A stretch of 64,000 nt of DNA from Cladorhizidae sp. MBARI D1340-BT2 (taxonomy: Eukaryota; Porifera; Demospongiae; Poecilosclerida; Cladorhizidae). A program made the position numbers and the translations under genes. Positions 23,901-39,188 of this stretch are shown here, piece by piece. How positions within the stretch are numbered: the stretch's first letter is position 1; every line of letters begins with the position of its first letter. The notes beneath the pieces are model-generated. The model made no database searches, had not been told where the DNA came from, and was given only the letters and a program-made list of their open reading frames with translations. The stretch lies in NCBI GenBank assembly GCA_028752905.1, contig JAQNBH010000282.1, positions 62,001-126,000 on the forward strand. The letters are read 5' to 3'.

Positions 23901-26900
23901 GTTCTCTATCTTGATATTTGCCCTAATTTGGTCTATATATATGTTTCTCATTTCCCCCCCAAAAATCTTGTTATTTTGCCGTAAAGCTCATAACTTTTCT
24001 ACACTTTACCCAAAAAAGATAATTTTTATATCACCGGATAGCCCTTCTAATTATCTGTCTTTTGTACGTGCCAAAATTTTGAGTACTCTAAGTATTAGCA
24101 AGTTATGGTGATTTGAAGTGGTAAGGTTTGCGATCTTTCCTGGCGTTTTCCAGTTGCCAAAGCGGTGGCCTGCCAGTGAAAAACCACTACATTTATTGAT
24201 AATCTGTTGACATGTTGCAGATAAGGGCCTTCTCTATCAGTTGACAAAATCTGGGACTTTGGTCTTGTTAATTAGGGCAGTTATGAATTGTACTCTTACT
24301 TGATGCTAAACATGTTAGCTTCGTAGATTATCCACACTTCACTGAATAGACTTGATGTATAGCTATTAAGATAGGACTCTCTAAGTGCTCTCTCTTGATA
24401 CCAAACATCCATATATTCTGCACACTTCACTGTAATGGACTTGCAAGATAGGTATCTCTCAGTGTTCTCTATCTTGAGCTAAACATGTTAGCTTCATAGA
24501 TTCTCCACACTTCACTGAATAGACTTGATATATAGCTCTAAAGGTAGGCCTCTCTCTGTTCTCTCTCTTGATACCAAACATCCGTATATTCTGCATACAT
24601 AGAATCACAAGATAGGTTTCTCTATGTGTTCTCTATCTTGATGCTAAACAGGTTAGCTTCATAGATTCTCCACACTTCACTGTATAAACTTGATATATAG
24701 CTATTAAGATAGGTCTCTCCCTGTGCTCTCTGTTGATATCAAACATCCATAATATTCTGCACACTTCACTGTAATGGACTTGATATGATTCGAATGATAG
24801 GTTTCATTATGTGTTCTCTATCTTGATATTTGCCCTAATTTGGTCTATATATATGTTTCTCATTTCCCCCCCAAAAATCTTGTTATTTTGCCGTAAAGCT
24901 CATAACTTTTCTATACTTTACCCAAAAAAGAAATTTTTTATATCACTGGATAGCCCTTCTAATTATCTGTCTTTTGTACGTGCCAAAATTTTGAGTACTC
25001 TAAGTATTAGCAAGTTATGGTGATTTGAAGTGGTAAGGTTTGCGATCTTTCCTGGCGTTTTCCAGTTGCCAAAGCGGTGGCCTGCCAGTGAAAAACCACT
25101 ACATTTATTGATAATCTGTTGACATGTTGCAGATAAGGGCCTTCTCTATCAGTTGACAAAATCTGGGACTTTGGTCTTGTTAATTAGGGCAGTTATGAAT
25201 TGTACTCTTACTTGATGCTAAACATGTTAGCTTCGTAGATTATCCACACTTCACTGAATAGACTTGATGTATAGCTATTAAGATAGGACTCTCTAAGTGC
25301 TCTCTCTTGATACCAAACATCCATATATTCTGCACACTTCACTGTAATGGACTTGCAAGATAGGTATCTCTCAGTGTTCTCTATCTTGAGCTAAACATGT
25401 TAGCTTCATAGATTCTCCACACTTCACTGAATAGACTTGATATATAGCTCTAAAGGTAGGCCTCTCTCTGTTCTCTCTCTTGATACCAAACATCCGTATA
25501 TTCTGCATACATAGAATCACAAGATAGGTTTCTCTATGTGTTCTCTATCTTGATGCTAAACAGGTTAGCTTCATAGATTCTCCACACTTCACTGTATAAA
25601 CTTGATATATAGCTATTAAGATAGGTCTCTCCCTGTGCTCTCTGTTGATATCAAACATCCATAATATTCTGCACACTTCACTGTAATGGACTTGATATGA
25701 TTCGAATGATAGGTTTCATTATGTGTTCTCTATCTTGATATTTGCCCTAATTTGGTCTATATATATGTTTCTCATTTTTCCCCCAAAAATCTTGTTATTT
25801 TGCCGTAAAGCTCATAACTTTTCTATACTTTAGCCAAAAAAGAAATTTTTTCTATCACCGGATAGCCCTTCTAATTATCTGTCTTTTGTACGTGCCAAAA
25901 TTTTGAGTACTCTAAGTATTAGCAAGTTATGGTGATTTGAAGTGGTAAGGTTTGCGATCTTTCCTGGCGTTTTCCAGTTGCCAAAGCGGTGGCCTGCCAG
26001 TGAAAAACCACTACATTTATTGATAATCTGTTGACATGTTGCAGATAAGGGCCTTCTCTATCAGTTGACAAAATCTGGGACTTTGGTCTTGTTAATTAGG
26101 GCAGTTATGAATTGTACTCTTACTTGATGCTAAACATGTTAGCTTCGTAGATTATCCACACTTCACTGAATAGACTTGATGTATAGCTATTAAGATAGGA
26201 CTCTCTAAGTGCTCTCTCTTGATACCAAACATCCATATATTCTGCACACTTCACTGTAATGGACTTGCAAGATAGGTATCTCTCAGTGTTCTCTATCTTG
26301 AGCTAAACATGTTAGCTTCATAGATTCTCCACACTTCACTGAATAGACTTGATATATAGCTCTAAAGGTAGGCCTCTCTCTGTTCTCTCTCTTGATACCA
26401 AACATCCGTATATTCTGCATACATAGAATCACAAGATAGGTTTCTCTATGTGTTCTCTATCTTGATGCTAAACAGGTTAGCTTCATAGATTCTCCACACT
26501 TCACTGTATAAACTTGATATATAGCTATTAAGATAGGTCTCTCCCTGTGCTCTCTGTTGATATCAAACATCCATAATATTCTGCACACTTCACTGTAATG
26601 GACTTGATATGATTCGAATGATAGGTTTCATTATGTGTTCTCTATCTTGATATTTGCCCTAATTTGGTCTATATATATGTTTCTCATTTTTCCCCCAAAA
26701 ATCTTGTTATTTTGCCGTAAAGCTCATAACTTTTCTACACTTTACCCAAAAAAGATAATTTTTATATCACCGGATAGCCCTTCTAATTATCTGTCTTTTG
26801 TACGTGCCAAAATTTTGAGTACTCTAAGTATTAGCAAGTTATGGTGATTTGAAGTGGTAAGGTTTGCGATCTTTCCTGGCGTTTTCCAGTTGCCAAAGCG

Positions 26901-29900
26901 GTGGCCTGCCAGTGAAAAACCACTACATTTATTGATAATCTGTTGACATGTTGCAGATAAGGGCCTTCTCTATCAGTTGACAAAATCTGGGACTTTGGTC
27001 TTGTTAATTAGGGCAGTTATGAATTGTACTCTTACTTGATGCTAAACATGTTAGCTTCGTAGATTATCCACACTTCACTGAATAGACTTGATGTATAGCT
27101 ATTAAGATAGGACTCTCTAAGTGCTCTCTCTTGATACCAAACATCCATATATTCTGCACACTTCACTGTAATGGACTTGCAAGATAGGTATCTCTCAGTG
27201 TTCTCTATCTTGAGCTAAACATGTTAGCTTCATAGATTCTCCACACTTCACTGAATAGACTTGATATATAGCTCTAAAGGTAGGCCTCTCTCTGTTCTCT
27301 CTCTTGATACCAAACATCCGTATATTCTGCATACATAGAATCACAAGATAGGTTTCTCTATGTGTTCTCTATCTTGATGCTAAACAGGTTAGCTTCATAG
27401 ATTCTCCACACTTCACTGTATAAACTTGATATATAGCTATTAAGATAGGTCTCTCCCTGTGCTCTCTGTTGATATCAAACATCCATAATATTCTGCACAC
27501 TTCACTGTAATGGACTTGATATGATTCGAATGATAGGTTTCATTATGTGTTCTCTATCTTGATATTTGCCCTAATTTGGTCTATATATATGTTTCTCATT
27601 TTCCCCCCAAAAATCTTGTTATTTTGCCGTAAAGCTCATAACTTTTCTACACTTTACCCAAAAAAGATAATTTTTATATCACCGGATAGCCCTTCTAATT
27701 ATCTGTCTTTTGTACGTGCCAAAATTTTGAGTACTCTAAGTATTAGCAAGTTATGGTGATTTGAAGCGGTAAGGTTTGCGATCTTTCCTGGCGTTTTCCA
27801 GTTGCCAAAGCGGTGGCCTGCCAGTGAAAAACCACTACATTTATTGATAATCTGTTGACATGTTGCAGATAAGGGCCTTCTCTATCAGTTGACAAAATCT
27901 GGGACTTTGGTCTTGTTAATTAGGGCAGTTATGAATTGTACTCTTACTTGATGCTAAACATGTTAGCTTCGTAGATTATCCACACTTCACTGAATAGACT
28001 TGATGTATAGCTATTAAGATAGGACTCTCTAAGTGCTCTCTCTTGATACCAAACATCCATATATTCTGCACACTTCACTGTAATGGACTTGCAAGATAGG
28101 TATCTCTCAGTGTTCTCTATCTTGAGCTAAACATGTTAGCTTCATAGATTCTCTACACTTCACTGAATAGACTTGATATATAGCTCTAAAGGTAGGCCTC
28201 TCTCTGTTCTCTCTCTTGATACCAAACATCCGTATATTCTGCATACATAGAATCACAAGCTAGGTTTCTCTATGTGTTCTCTATCTTGATGCTAAACAGG
28301 TTAGCTTCATAGATTCTCCACACTTCACTGTATAAACTTGATATATAGCTATTAAGATAGGTCTCTCCCTGTGCTCTCTGTTGATATCAAACATCCATAA
28401 TATTCTGCACACTTCACTGTAATGGACTTGATATGATTCGAATGATAGGTTTCATTATGTGTTCTCTATCTTGATATTTGCCCTAATTTGGTCTATATAT
28501 ATGTTTCTCATTTTCCCCCCAAAAATCTTGTTATTTTGCCGTAAAGCTCATAACTTTTCTAGACTTTACCCAAAAAAGATAATTTTTATATCACCGGATA
28601 GCCCTTCTAATTATCTGTCTTTTGTACGTGCCAAAATTTTGAGTACTCTAAGTATTAGCAAGTTATGGTGATTTGAAGTGGTAAGGTTTGCGATCTTTCC
28701 TGGCGTTTTCCAGTTGCCAAAGCGGTGGCCTGCCAGTGAAAAACCACTACATTTATTGATAATCTGTTGACATGTTGCAGATAAGGGCCTTCTCTATCAG
28801 TTGACAAAATCTGGGACTTTGGTCTTGTTAATTAGGGCAGTTATGAATTGTACTCTTACTTGATGCTAAACATGTTAGCTTCGTAGATTATCCACACTTC
28901 ACTGAATAGACTTGATGTATAGCTATTAAGATAGGACTCTCTAAGTGCTCTCTCTTGATACCAAACATCCATATATTCTGCACACTTCACTGTAATGGAC
29001 TTGCAAGATAGGTATCTCTCAGTGTTCTCTATCTTGAGCTAAACATGTTAGCTTCATAGATTCTCCACACTTCACTGAATAGACTTGATATATAGCTCTA
29101 AAGGTAGGCCTCTCTCTGTTCTCTCTCTTGATACCAAACATCCGTATATTCTGCATACATAGAATCACAAGATAGGTTTCTCTATGTGTTCTCTATCTTG
29201 ATGCTAAACAGGTTAGCTTCATAGATTCTCCACACTTCACTGTATAAACTTGATATATAGCTATTAAGATAGGTCTCTCCCTGTGCTCTCTGTTGATATC
29301 AAACATCCATAATATTCTGCACACTTCACTGTAATGGACTTGATATGATTCGAATGATAGGTTTCATTATGTGTTCTCTATCTTGATATTTGCCCTAATT
29401 TGGTCTATATATATGTTTCTCATTTTCCCCCCAAAAATCTTGTTATTTTGCCGTAAAGCTCATAACTTTTCTACACTTTACCCAAAAAAGATAATTTTTA
29501 TATCACCGGATAGCCCTTCTAATTATCTGTCTTTTGTACGTGCCAAAATTTTGAGTACTCTAAGTATTAGCAAGTTATGGTGATTTGAAGCGGTAAGGTT
29601 TGCGATCTTTCCTGGCGTTTTCCAGTTGCCAAAGCGGTGGCCTGCCAGTGAAAAACCACTACATTTATTGATAATCTGTTGACATGTTGCAGATAAGGGC
29701 CTTCTCTATCAGTTGACAAAATCTGGGACTTTGGTCTTGTTAATTAGGGCAGTTATGAATTGTACTCTTACTTGATGCTAAACATGTTAGCTTCGTAGAT
29801 TATCCACACTTCACTGAATAGACTTGATGTATAGCTATTAAGATAGGACTCTCTAAGTGCTCTCTCTTGATACCAAACATCCATATATTCTGCACACTTC

Positions 29901-31890
29901 ACTGTAATGGACTTGCAAGATAGGTATCTCTCAGTGTTCTCTATCTTGAGCTAAACATGTTAGCTTCATAGATTCTCCACACTTCACTGAATAGACTTGA
30001 TATATAGCTCTAAAGGTAGGCCTCTCTCTGTTCTCTCTCTTGATACCAAACATCCGTATATTCTGCATACATAGAATCACAAGCTAGGTTTCTCTATGTG
30101 TTCTCTATCTTGATGCTAAACAGGTTAGCTTCATAGATTCTCCACACTTCACTGTATAAACTTGATATATAGCTATTAAGATAGGTCTCTCCCTGTGCTC
30201 TCTGTTGATATCAAACATCCATAATATTCTGCACACTTCACTGTAATGGACTTGATATGATTCGAATGATAGGTTTCATTATGTGTTCTCTATCTTGATA
30301 TTTGCCCTAATTTGGTCTATATATATGTTTCTCATTTTCCCCCCAAAAATCTTGTTATTTTGCCGTAAAGCTCATAACTTTTCTACACTTTACCCAAAAA
30401 AGAAATTATTTATATCACCGGATAGCCCTTCTAATTATCTGTCTTTTGTACGTGCCAAAATTTTGAGTACTCTAAGTATTAGCAAGTTATGGTGATTTGA
30501 AGCGGTAAGGTTTGCGATCTTTCCTGGCGTTTTCCAGTTGCCAAAGCGGTGGCCTGCCAGTGAAAAACCACTACATTTATTGATAATCTGTTGACATGTT
30601 GCAGATAAGGGCCTTCTCTATCAGTTGACAAAATCTGGGACTTTGGTCTTGTTAATTAGGGCAGTTATGAATTGTACTCTTACTTGATGCTAAACATGTT
30701 AGCTTCGTAGATTATCCACACTTCACTGAATAGACTTGATGTATAGCTATTAAGATAGGACTCTCTAAGTGCTCTCTCTTGATACCAAACATCCATATAT
30801 TCTGCACACTTCACTGTAATGGACTTGCAAGATAGGTATCTCTCAGTGTTCTCTATCTTGAGCTAAACATGTTAGCTTCATAGATTCTCCACACTTCACT
30901 GAATAGACTTGATATATAGCTCTAAAGGTAGGCCTCTCTCTGTTCTCTCTCTTGATACCAAACATCCGTATATTCTGCATACATAGAATCACAAGCTAGG
31001 TTTCTCTATGTGTTCTCTATCTTGATGCTAAACAGGTTAGCTTCATAGATTCTCCACACTTCACTGCATAAACTTGATATATAGCTATTAAGATAGGTCT
31101 CTCCCTGTGCTCTCTGTTGATATCAAACATCCATAATATTCTGCACACTTCACTGTAATGGACTTGATATGATTCGAATGATAGGTTTCATTATGTGTTC
31201 TCTATCTTGATATTTGCCCTAATTTGGTCTATATATATGTTTCTCATTTTTCCCCCAAAAATCTTGTTATTTTGCCGTAAAGCTCATAACTTTTCTAGAC
31301 TTTACCCAAAAAAGATAATTTTTATATCACCGGATAGCCCTTCTAATTATCTGTCTTTTGTACGTGCCAAAATTTTGAGTACTCTAAGTATTAGCAAGTT
31401 ATGGTGATTTGAAGTGGTAAGGTTTGCGATCTTTCCTGGCGTTTTCCAGTTGCCAAAGCGGTGGCCTGCCAGTGAAAAACCACTACATTTATTGATAATC
31501 TGTTGACATGTTGCAGATAAGGGCCTTCTCTATCAGTTGACAAAATCTGGGACTTTGGTCTTGTTAATTAGGGCAGTTATGAATTGTACTCTTACTTGAT
31601 GCTAAACATGTTAGCTTCGTAGATTATCCACACTTCACTGAATAGACTTGATGTATAGCTATTAAGATAGGACTCTCTAAGTGCTCTCTCTTGATACCAA
31701 ACATCCATATATTCTGCACACTTCACTGTAATGGACTTGCAAGATAGGTATCTCTCAGTGTTCTCTATCTTGAGCTAAACATGTTAGCTTCATAGATTCT
31801 CCACACTTCACTGAATAGACTTGATATATAGCTCTAAAGGTAGGCCTCTCTCTGTTCTCTCTCTTGATACCAAACATCCGTATATTCTGC

Positions 31891-33714
31891 ATACATAGAA
31901 TCACAAGATAGGTTTCTCTATGTGTTCTCTATCTTGATGCTAAACAGGTTAGCTTCATAGATTCTCCACACTTCACTGTATAAACTTGATATATAGCTAT
32001 TAAGATAGGTCTCTCCCTGTGCTCTCTGTTGATATCAAACATCCATAATATTCTGCACACTTCACTGTAATGGACTTGATATGATTCGAATGATAGGTTT
32101 CATTATGTGTTCTCTATCTTGATATTTGCCCTAATTTGGTCTATATATATGTTTCTCATTTTCCCCCCAAAAATCTTGTTATTTTGCCGTAAAGCTCATA
32201 ACTTTTCTATACTTTACCCAAAAAAGAAATTTTTTCTATCACCGGATAGCCCTTCTAATTATCTGTCTTTTGTACGTGCCAAAATTTTGAGTACTCTAAG
32301 TATTAGCAAGTTATGGTGATTTGAAGTGGTAAGGTTTGCGATCTTTCCTGGCGTTTTTCAGTTGCCAAAGCGGTGGCCTGCCAGTGAAAAACCACTACAT
32401 TTATTGATAATCTGTTGACATGTTGCAGATAAGGGCCTTCTCTATCAGTTGACAAAATCTGGGACTTTGGTCTTGTTAATTAGGGCAGTTATGAATTGTA
32501 CTCTTACTTGATGCTAAACATGTTAGCTTCGTAGATTATCCACACTTCACTGAATAGACTTGATGTATAGCTATTAAGATAGGACTCTCTAAGTGCTCTC
32601 TCTTGATACCAAACATCCATATATTCTGCACACTTCACTGTAATGGACTTGCAAGATAGGTATCTCTCAGTGTTCTCTATCTTGAGCTAAACATGTTAGC
32701 TTCATAGATTCTCCACACTTCACTGAATAGACTTGATATATAGCTCTAAAGGTAGGCCTCTCTCTGTTCTCTCTCTTGATACCAAACATCCGTATATTCT
32801 GCATACATAGAATCACAAGATAGGTTTCTCTATGTGTTCTCTATCTTGATGCTAAACAGGTTAGCTTCATAGATTCTCCACACTTCACTGTATAAACTTG
32901 ATATATAGCTATTAAGATAGGTCTCTCCCTGTGCTCTCTGTTGATATCAAACATCCATAATATTCTGCACACTTCACTGTAATGGACTTGATATGATTCG
33001 AATGATAGGTTTCATTATGTGTTCTCTATCTTGATATTTGCCCTAATTTGGTCTATATATATGTTTCTCATTTTCCCCCCAAAAATCTTGTTATTTTGCC
33101 GTAAAGCTCATAACTTTTCTATACTTTACCCAAAAAAGATAATTTTTCTATCACCGGATAGCCCTTCTAATTATCTGTCTTTTGTACGTGCCAAAATTTT
33201 GAGTACTCTAAGTATTAGCAAGTTATGGTGATTTGAAGTGGTAAGGTTTGCGATCTTTCCTGGCGTTTTTCAGTTGCCAAAGCGGTGGCCTGCCAGTGAA
33301 AAACCACTACATTTATTGATAATCTGTTGACATGTTGCAGATAAGGGCCTTCTCTATCAGTTGACAAAATCTGGGACTTTGGTCTTGTTAATTAGGGCAG
33401 TTATGAATTGTACTCTTACTTGATGCTAAACATGTTAGCTTCGTAGATTATCCACACTTCACTGAATAGACTTGATGTATAGCTATTAAGATAGGACTCT
33501 CTAAGTGCTCTCTCTTGATACCAAACATCCATATATTCTGCACACTTCACTGTAATGGACTTGCAAGATAGGTATCTCTCAGTGTTCTCTATCTTGAGCT
33601 AAACATGTTAGCTTCATAGATTCTCCACACTTCACTGAATAGACTTGATATATAGCTCTAAAGGTAGGCCTCTCTCTGTTCTCTCTCTTGATACCAAACA
33701 TCCGTATATTCTGC
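31891..33714. repeat. Adjacent sister monomers sharing GCGTTTTTCAG
   Basis: Units 31891-32802 and 32803-33714 both have C-to-T in the core (T at 32358 and 33270, 912 bp apart), the TATAC allele at 320 and CTATC instead of ATATC. They differ in the A/T tract (GAAATTTTTTC against GATAATTTTTC). I saw the shared C-to-T change nowhere else, so a single-unit tandem duplication followed by one tract change is likely. Confidence 0.75.
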
Positions 33715-36700
33715 ATACATAGAATCACAAGATAGGTTTCTCTATGTGTTCTCTATCTTGATGCTAAACAGGTTAGCTTCATAGATTCTCCACACTTCAC
33801 TGTATAAACTTGATATATAGCTATTAAGATAGGTCTCTCCCTGTGCTCTCTGTTGATATCAAACATCCATAATATTCTGCACACTTCACTGTAATGGACT
33901 TGATATGATTCGAATGATAGGTTTCATTATGTGTTCTCTATCTTGATATTTGCCCTAATTTGGTCTATATATATGTTTCTCATTTTTCCCCCAAAAATCT
34001 TGTTATTTTGCCGTAAAGCTCATAACTTTTCTACACTTTACCCAAAAAAGATAATTTTTTCTATCACCGGATAGCCCTTCTAATTATCTGTCTTTTGTAC
34101 GTGCCAAAATTTTGAGTACTCTAAGTATTAGCAAGTTATGGTGATTTGAAGTGGTAAGGTTTGCGATCTTTCCTGGCGTTTTCCAGTTGCCAAAGCGGTG
34201 GCCTGCCAGTGAAAAACCACTACATTTATTGATAATCTGTTGACATGTTGCAGATAAGGGCCTTCTCTATCAGTTGACAAAATCTGGGACTTTGGTCTTG
34301 TTAATTAGGGCAGTTATGAATTGTACTCTTACTTGATGCTAAACATGTTAGCTTCGTAGATTATCCACACTTCACTGAATAGACTTGATGTATAGCTATT
34401 AAGATAGGACTCTCTAAGTGCTCTCTCTTGATACCAAACATCCATATATTCTGCACACTTCACTGTAATGGACTTGCAAGATAGGTATCTCTCAGTGTTC
34501 TCTATCTTGAGCTAAACATGTTAGCTTCATAGATTCTCCACACTTCACTGAATAGACTTGATATATAGCTCTAAAGGTAGGCCTCTCTCTGTTCTCTCTC
34601 TTGATACCAAACATCCGTATATTCTGCATACATAGAATCACAAGATAGGTTTCTCTATGTGTTCTCTATCTTGATGCTAAACAGGTTAGCTTCATAGATT
34701 CTCCACACTTCACTGTATAAACTTGATATATAGCTATTAAGATAGGTCTCTCCCTGTGCTCTCTGTTGATATCAAACATCCATAATATTCTGCACACTTC
34801 ACTGTAATGGACTTGATATGATTCGAATGATAGGTTTCATTATGTGTTCTCTATCTTGATATTTGCCCTAATTTGGTCTATATATATGTTTCTCATTTTT
34901 TCCCCAAAAATCTTGTTATTTTGCCGTAAAGCTCATAACTTTTCTACACTTTACCCAAAAAAGAAATTTTTTATATCACCGGATAGCCCTTCTAATTATC
35001 TGTCTTTTGTACGTGCCAAAATTTTGAGTACTCTAAGTATTAGCAAGTTATGGTGATTTGAAGTGGTAAGGTTTGCGATCTTTCCTGGCGTTTTCCAGTT
35101 GCCAAAGCGGTGGCCTGCCAGTGAAAAACCACTACATTTATTGATAATCTGTTGACATGTTGCAGATAAGGGCCTTCTCTATCAGTTGACAAAATCTGGG
35201 ACTTTGGTCTTGTTAATTAGGGCAGTTATGAATTGTACTCTTACTTGATGCTAAACATGTTAGCTTCGTAGATTATCCACACTTCACTGAATAGACTTGA
35301 TGTATAGCTATTAAGATAGGACTCTCTAAGTGCTCTCTCTTGATACCAAACATCCATATATTCTGCACACTTCACTGTAATGGACTTGCAAGATAGGTAT
35401 CTCTCAGTGTTCTCTATCTTGAGCTAAACATGTTAGCTTCATAGATTCTCCACACTTCACTGAATAGACTTGATATATAGCTCTAAAGGTAGGCCTCTCT
35501 CTGTTCTCTCTCTTGATACCAAACATCCGTATATTCTGCATACATAGAATCACAAGCTAGGTTTCTCTATGTGTTCTCTATCTTGATGCTAAACAGGTTA
35601 GCTTCATAGATTCTCCACACTTCACTGTATAAACTTGATATATAGCTATTAAGATAGGTCTCTCCCTGTGCTCTCTGTTGATATCAAACATCCATAATAT
35701 TCTGCACACTTCACTGTAATGGACTTGATATGATTCGAATGATAGGTTTCATTATGTGTTCTCTATCTTGATATTTGCCCTAATTTGGTCTATATATATG
35801 TTTCTCATTTTTCCCCCAAAAATCTTGTTATTTTGCCGTAAAGCTCATAACTTTTCTACACTTTACCCAAAAAAGATAATTTTTATATCACCGGATAGCC
35901 CTTCTAATTATCTGTCTTTTGTACGTGCCAAAATTTTGAGTACTCTAAGTATTAGCAAGTTATGGTGATTTGAAGTGGTAAGGTTTGCGATCTTTCCTGG
36001 CGTTTTCCAGTTGCCAAAGCGGTGGCCTGCCAGTGAAAAACCACTACATTTATTGATAATCTGTTGACATGTTGCAGATAAGGGCCTTCTCTATCAGTTG
36101 ACAAAATCTGGGACTTTGGTCTTGTTAATTAGGGCAGTTATGAATTGTACTCTTACTTGATGCTAAACATGTTAGCTTCGTAGATTATCCACACTTCACT
36201 GAATAGACTTGATGTATAGCTATTAAGATAGGACTCTCTAAGTGCTCTCTCTTGATACCAAACATCCATATATTCTGCACACTTCACTGTAATGGACTTG
36301 CAAGATAGGTATCTCTCAGTGTTCTCTATCTTGAGCTAAACATGTTAGCTTCATAGATTCTCCACACTTCACTGAATAGACTTGATATATAGCTCTAAAG
36401 GTAGGCCTCTCTCTGTTCTCTCTCTTGATACCAAACATCCGTATATTCTGCATACATAGAATCACAAGATAGGTTTCTCTATGTGTTCTCTATCTTGATG
36501 CTAAACAGGTTAGCTTCATAGATTCTCCACACTTCACTGTATAAACTTGATATATAGCTATTAAGATAGGTCTCTCCCTGTGCTCTCTGTTGATATCAAA
36601 CATCCATAATATTCTGCACACTTCACTGTAATGGACTTGATATGATTCGAATGATAGGTTTCATTATGTGTTCTCTATCTTGATATTTGCCCTAATTTGG

Positions 36701-39188
36701 TCTATATATATGTTTCTCATTTTCCCCCCAAAAATCTTGTTATTTTGCCGTAAAGCTCATAACTTTTCTACACTTTACCCAAAAAAGATAATTTTTTCTA
36801 TCACCGGATAGCCCTTCTAATTATCTGTCTTTTGTACGTGCCAAAATTTTGAGTACTCTAAGTATTAGCAAGTTATGGTGATTTGAAGTGGTAAGGTTTG
36901 CGATCTTTCCTGGCGTTTTCCAGTTGCCAAAGCGGTGGCCTGCCAGTGAAAAACCACTACATTTATTGATAATCTGTTGACATGTTGCAGATAAGGGCCT
37001 TCTCTATCAGTTGACAAAATCTGGGACTTTGGTCTTGTTAATTAGGGCAGTTATGAATTGTACTCTTACTTGATGCTAAACATGTTAGCTTCGTAGATTA
37101 TCCACACTTCACTGAATAGACTTGATGTATAGCTATTAAGATAGGACTCTCTAAGTGCTCTCTCTTGATACCAAACATCCATATATTCTGCACACTTCAC
37201 TGTAATGGACTTGCAAGATAGGTATCTCTCAGTGTTCTCTATCTTGAGCTAAACATGTTAGCTTCATAGATTCTCCACACTTCACTGAATAGACTTGATA
37301 TATAGCTCTAAAGGTAGGCCTCTCTCTGTTCTCTCTCTTGATACCAAACATCCGTATATTCTGCATACATAGAATCACAAGATAGGTTTCTCTATGTGTT
37401 CTCTATCTTGATGCTAAACAGGTTAGCTTCATAGATTCTCCACACTTCACTGTATAAACTTGATATATAGCTATTAAGATAGGTCTCTCCCTGTGCTCTC
37501 TGTTGATATCAAACATCCATAATATTCTGCACACTTCACTGTAATGGACTTGATATGATTCGAATGATAGGTTTCATTATGTGTTCTCTATCTTGATATT
37601 TGCCCTAATTTGGTCTATATATATGTTTCTCATTTTTTCCCCAAAAATCTTGTTATTTTGCCGTAAAGCTCATAACTTTTCTACACTTTACCCAAAAAAG
37701 AAATTTTTTATATCACCGGATAGCCCTTCTAATTATCTGTCTTTTGTACGTGCCAAAATTTTGAGTACTCTAAGTATTAGCAAGTTATGGTGATTTGAAG
37801 TGGTAAGGTTTGCGATCTTTCCTGGCGTTTTCCAGTTGCCAAAGCGGTGGCCTGCCAGTGAAAAACCACTACATTTATTGATAATCTGTTGACATGTTGC
37901 AGATAAGGGCCTTCTCTATCAGTTGACAAAATCTGGGACTTTGGTCTTGTTAATTAGGGCAGTTATGAATTGTACTCTTACTTGATGCTAAACATGTTAG
38001 CTTCGTAGATTATCCACACTTCACTGAATAGACTTGATGTATAGCTATTAAGATAGGACTCTCTAAGTGCTCTCTCTTGATACCAAACATCCATATATTC
38101 TGCACACTTCACTGTAATGGACTTGCAAGATAGGTATCTCTCAGTGTTCTCTATCTTGAGCTAAACATGTTAGCTTCATAGATTCTCCACACTTCACTGA
38201 ATAGACTTGATATATAGCTCTAAAGGTAGGCCTCTCTCTGTTCTCTCTCTTGATACCAAACATCCGTATATTCTGCATACATAGAATCACAAGCTAGGTT
38301 TCTCTATGTGTTCTCTATCTTGATGCTAAACAGGTTAGCTTCATAGATTCTCCACACTTCACTGTATAAACTTGATATATAGCTATTAAGATAGGTCTCT
38401 CCCTGTGCTCTCTGTTGATATCAAACATCCATAATATTCTGCACACTTCACTGTAATGGACTTGATATGATTCGAATGATAGGTTTCATTATGTGTTCTC
38501 TATCTTGATATTTGCCCTAATTTGGTCTATATATATGTTTCTCATTTTTCCCCCAAAAATCTTGTTATTTTGCCGTAAAGCTCATAACTTTTCTATACTT
38601 TACCCAAAAAAGAAATTTTTTCTATCACCGGATAGCCCTTCTAATTATCTGTCTTTTGTACGTGCCAAAATTTTGAGTACTCTAAGTATTAGCAAGTTAT
38701 GGTGATTTGAAGTGGTAAGGTTTGCGATCTTTCCTGGCGTTTTCCAGTTGCCAAAGCGGTGGCCTGCCAGTGAAAAACCACTACATTTATTGATAATCTG
38801 TTGACATGTTGCAGATAAGGGCCTTCTCTATCAGTTGACAAAATCTGGGACTTTGGTCTTGTTAATTAGGGCAGTTATGAATTGTACTCTTACTTGATGC
38901 TAAACATGTTAGCTTCGTAGATTATCCACACTTCACTGAATAGACTTGATGTATAGCTATTAAGATAGGACTCTCTAAGTGCTCTCTCTTGATACCAAAC
39001 ATCCATATATTCTGCACACTTCACTGTAATGGACTTGCAAGATAGGTATCTCTCAGTGTTCTCTATCTTGAGCTAAACATGTTAGCTTCATAGATTCTCC
39101 ACACTTCACTGAATAGACTTGATATATAGCTCTAAATGTAGGCCTCTCTCTGTTCTCTCTCTTGATACCAAACATCCGTATATTCTGC
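33715..39188. repeat. Two related trimers (2,737 bp each)
   Basis: Units 33715, 34628, 35540 and units 36452, 37365, 38277 form two triplets. The first member of each is 913 bp with a one-base-longer A/T tract followed by CTATC. The second has T6C4 and the GAAATTTTTTA form. The third has T5C5 and the CAAGCTAG arm. The third members differ at 320 and in the A/T tract, and the first members differ in the pyrimidine tract (T5C5 against T4C6), so the duplication is followed by change or conversion. Confidence 0.7.

Larger units (their letters stand above)
12754..24594. repeat. Higher-order repeat, copy B (13 monomers, 11,841 bp)
   Basis: This block repeats copy A in the same order: short, long, short, long, short, long, then six long types. 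It has one additional monomer after the eighth position. Markers before that point lie 10,929 bp from their copy A partners and markers after it 11,841 bp away, a difference of one 912 bp unit. It ends at 24594: the next unit (24595) is a T3C7, ACTGG monomer and not the short type that would begin a third copy. Confidence 0.93.
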
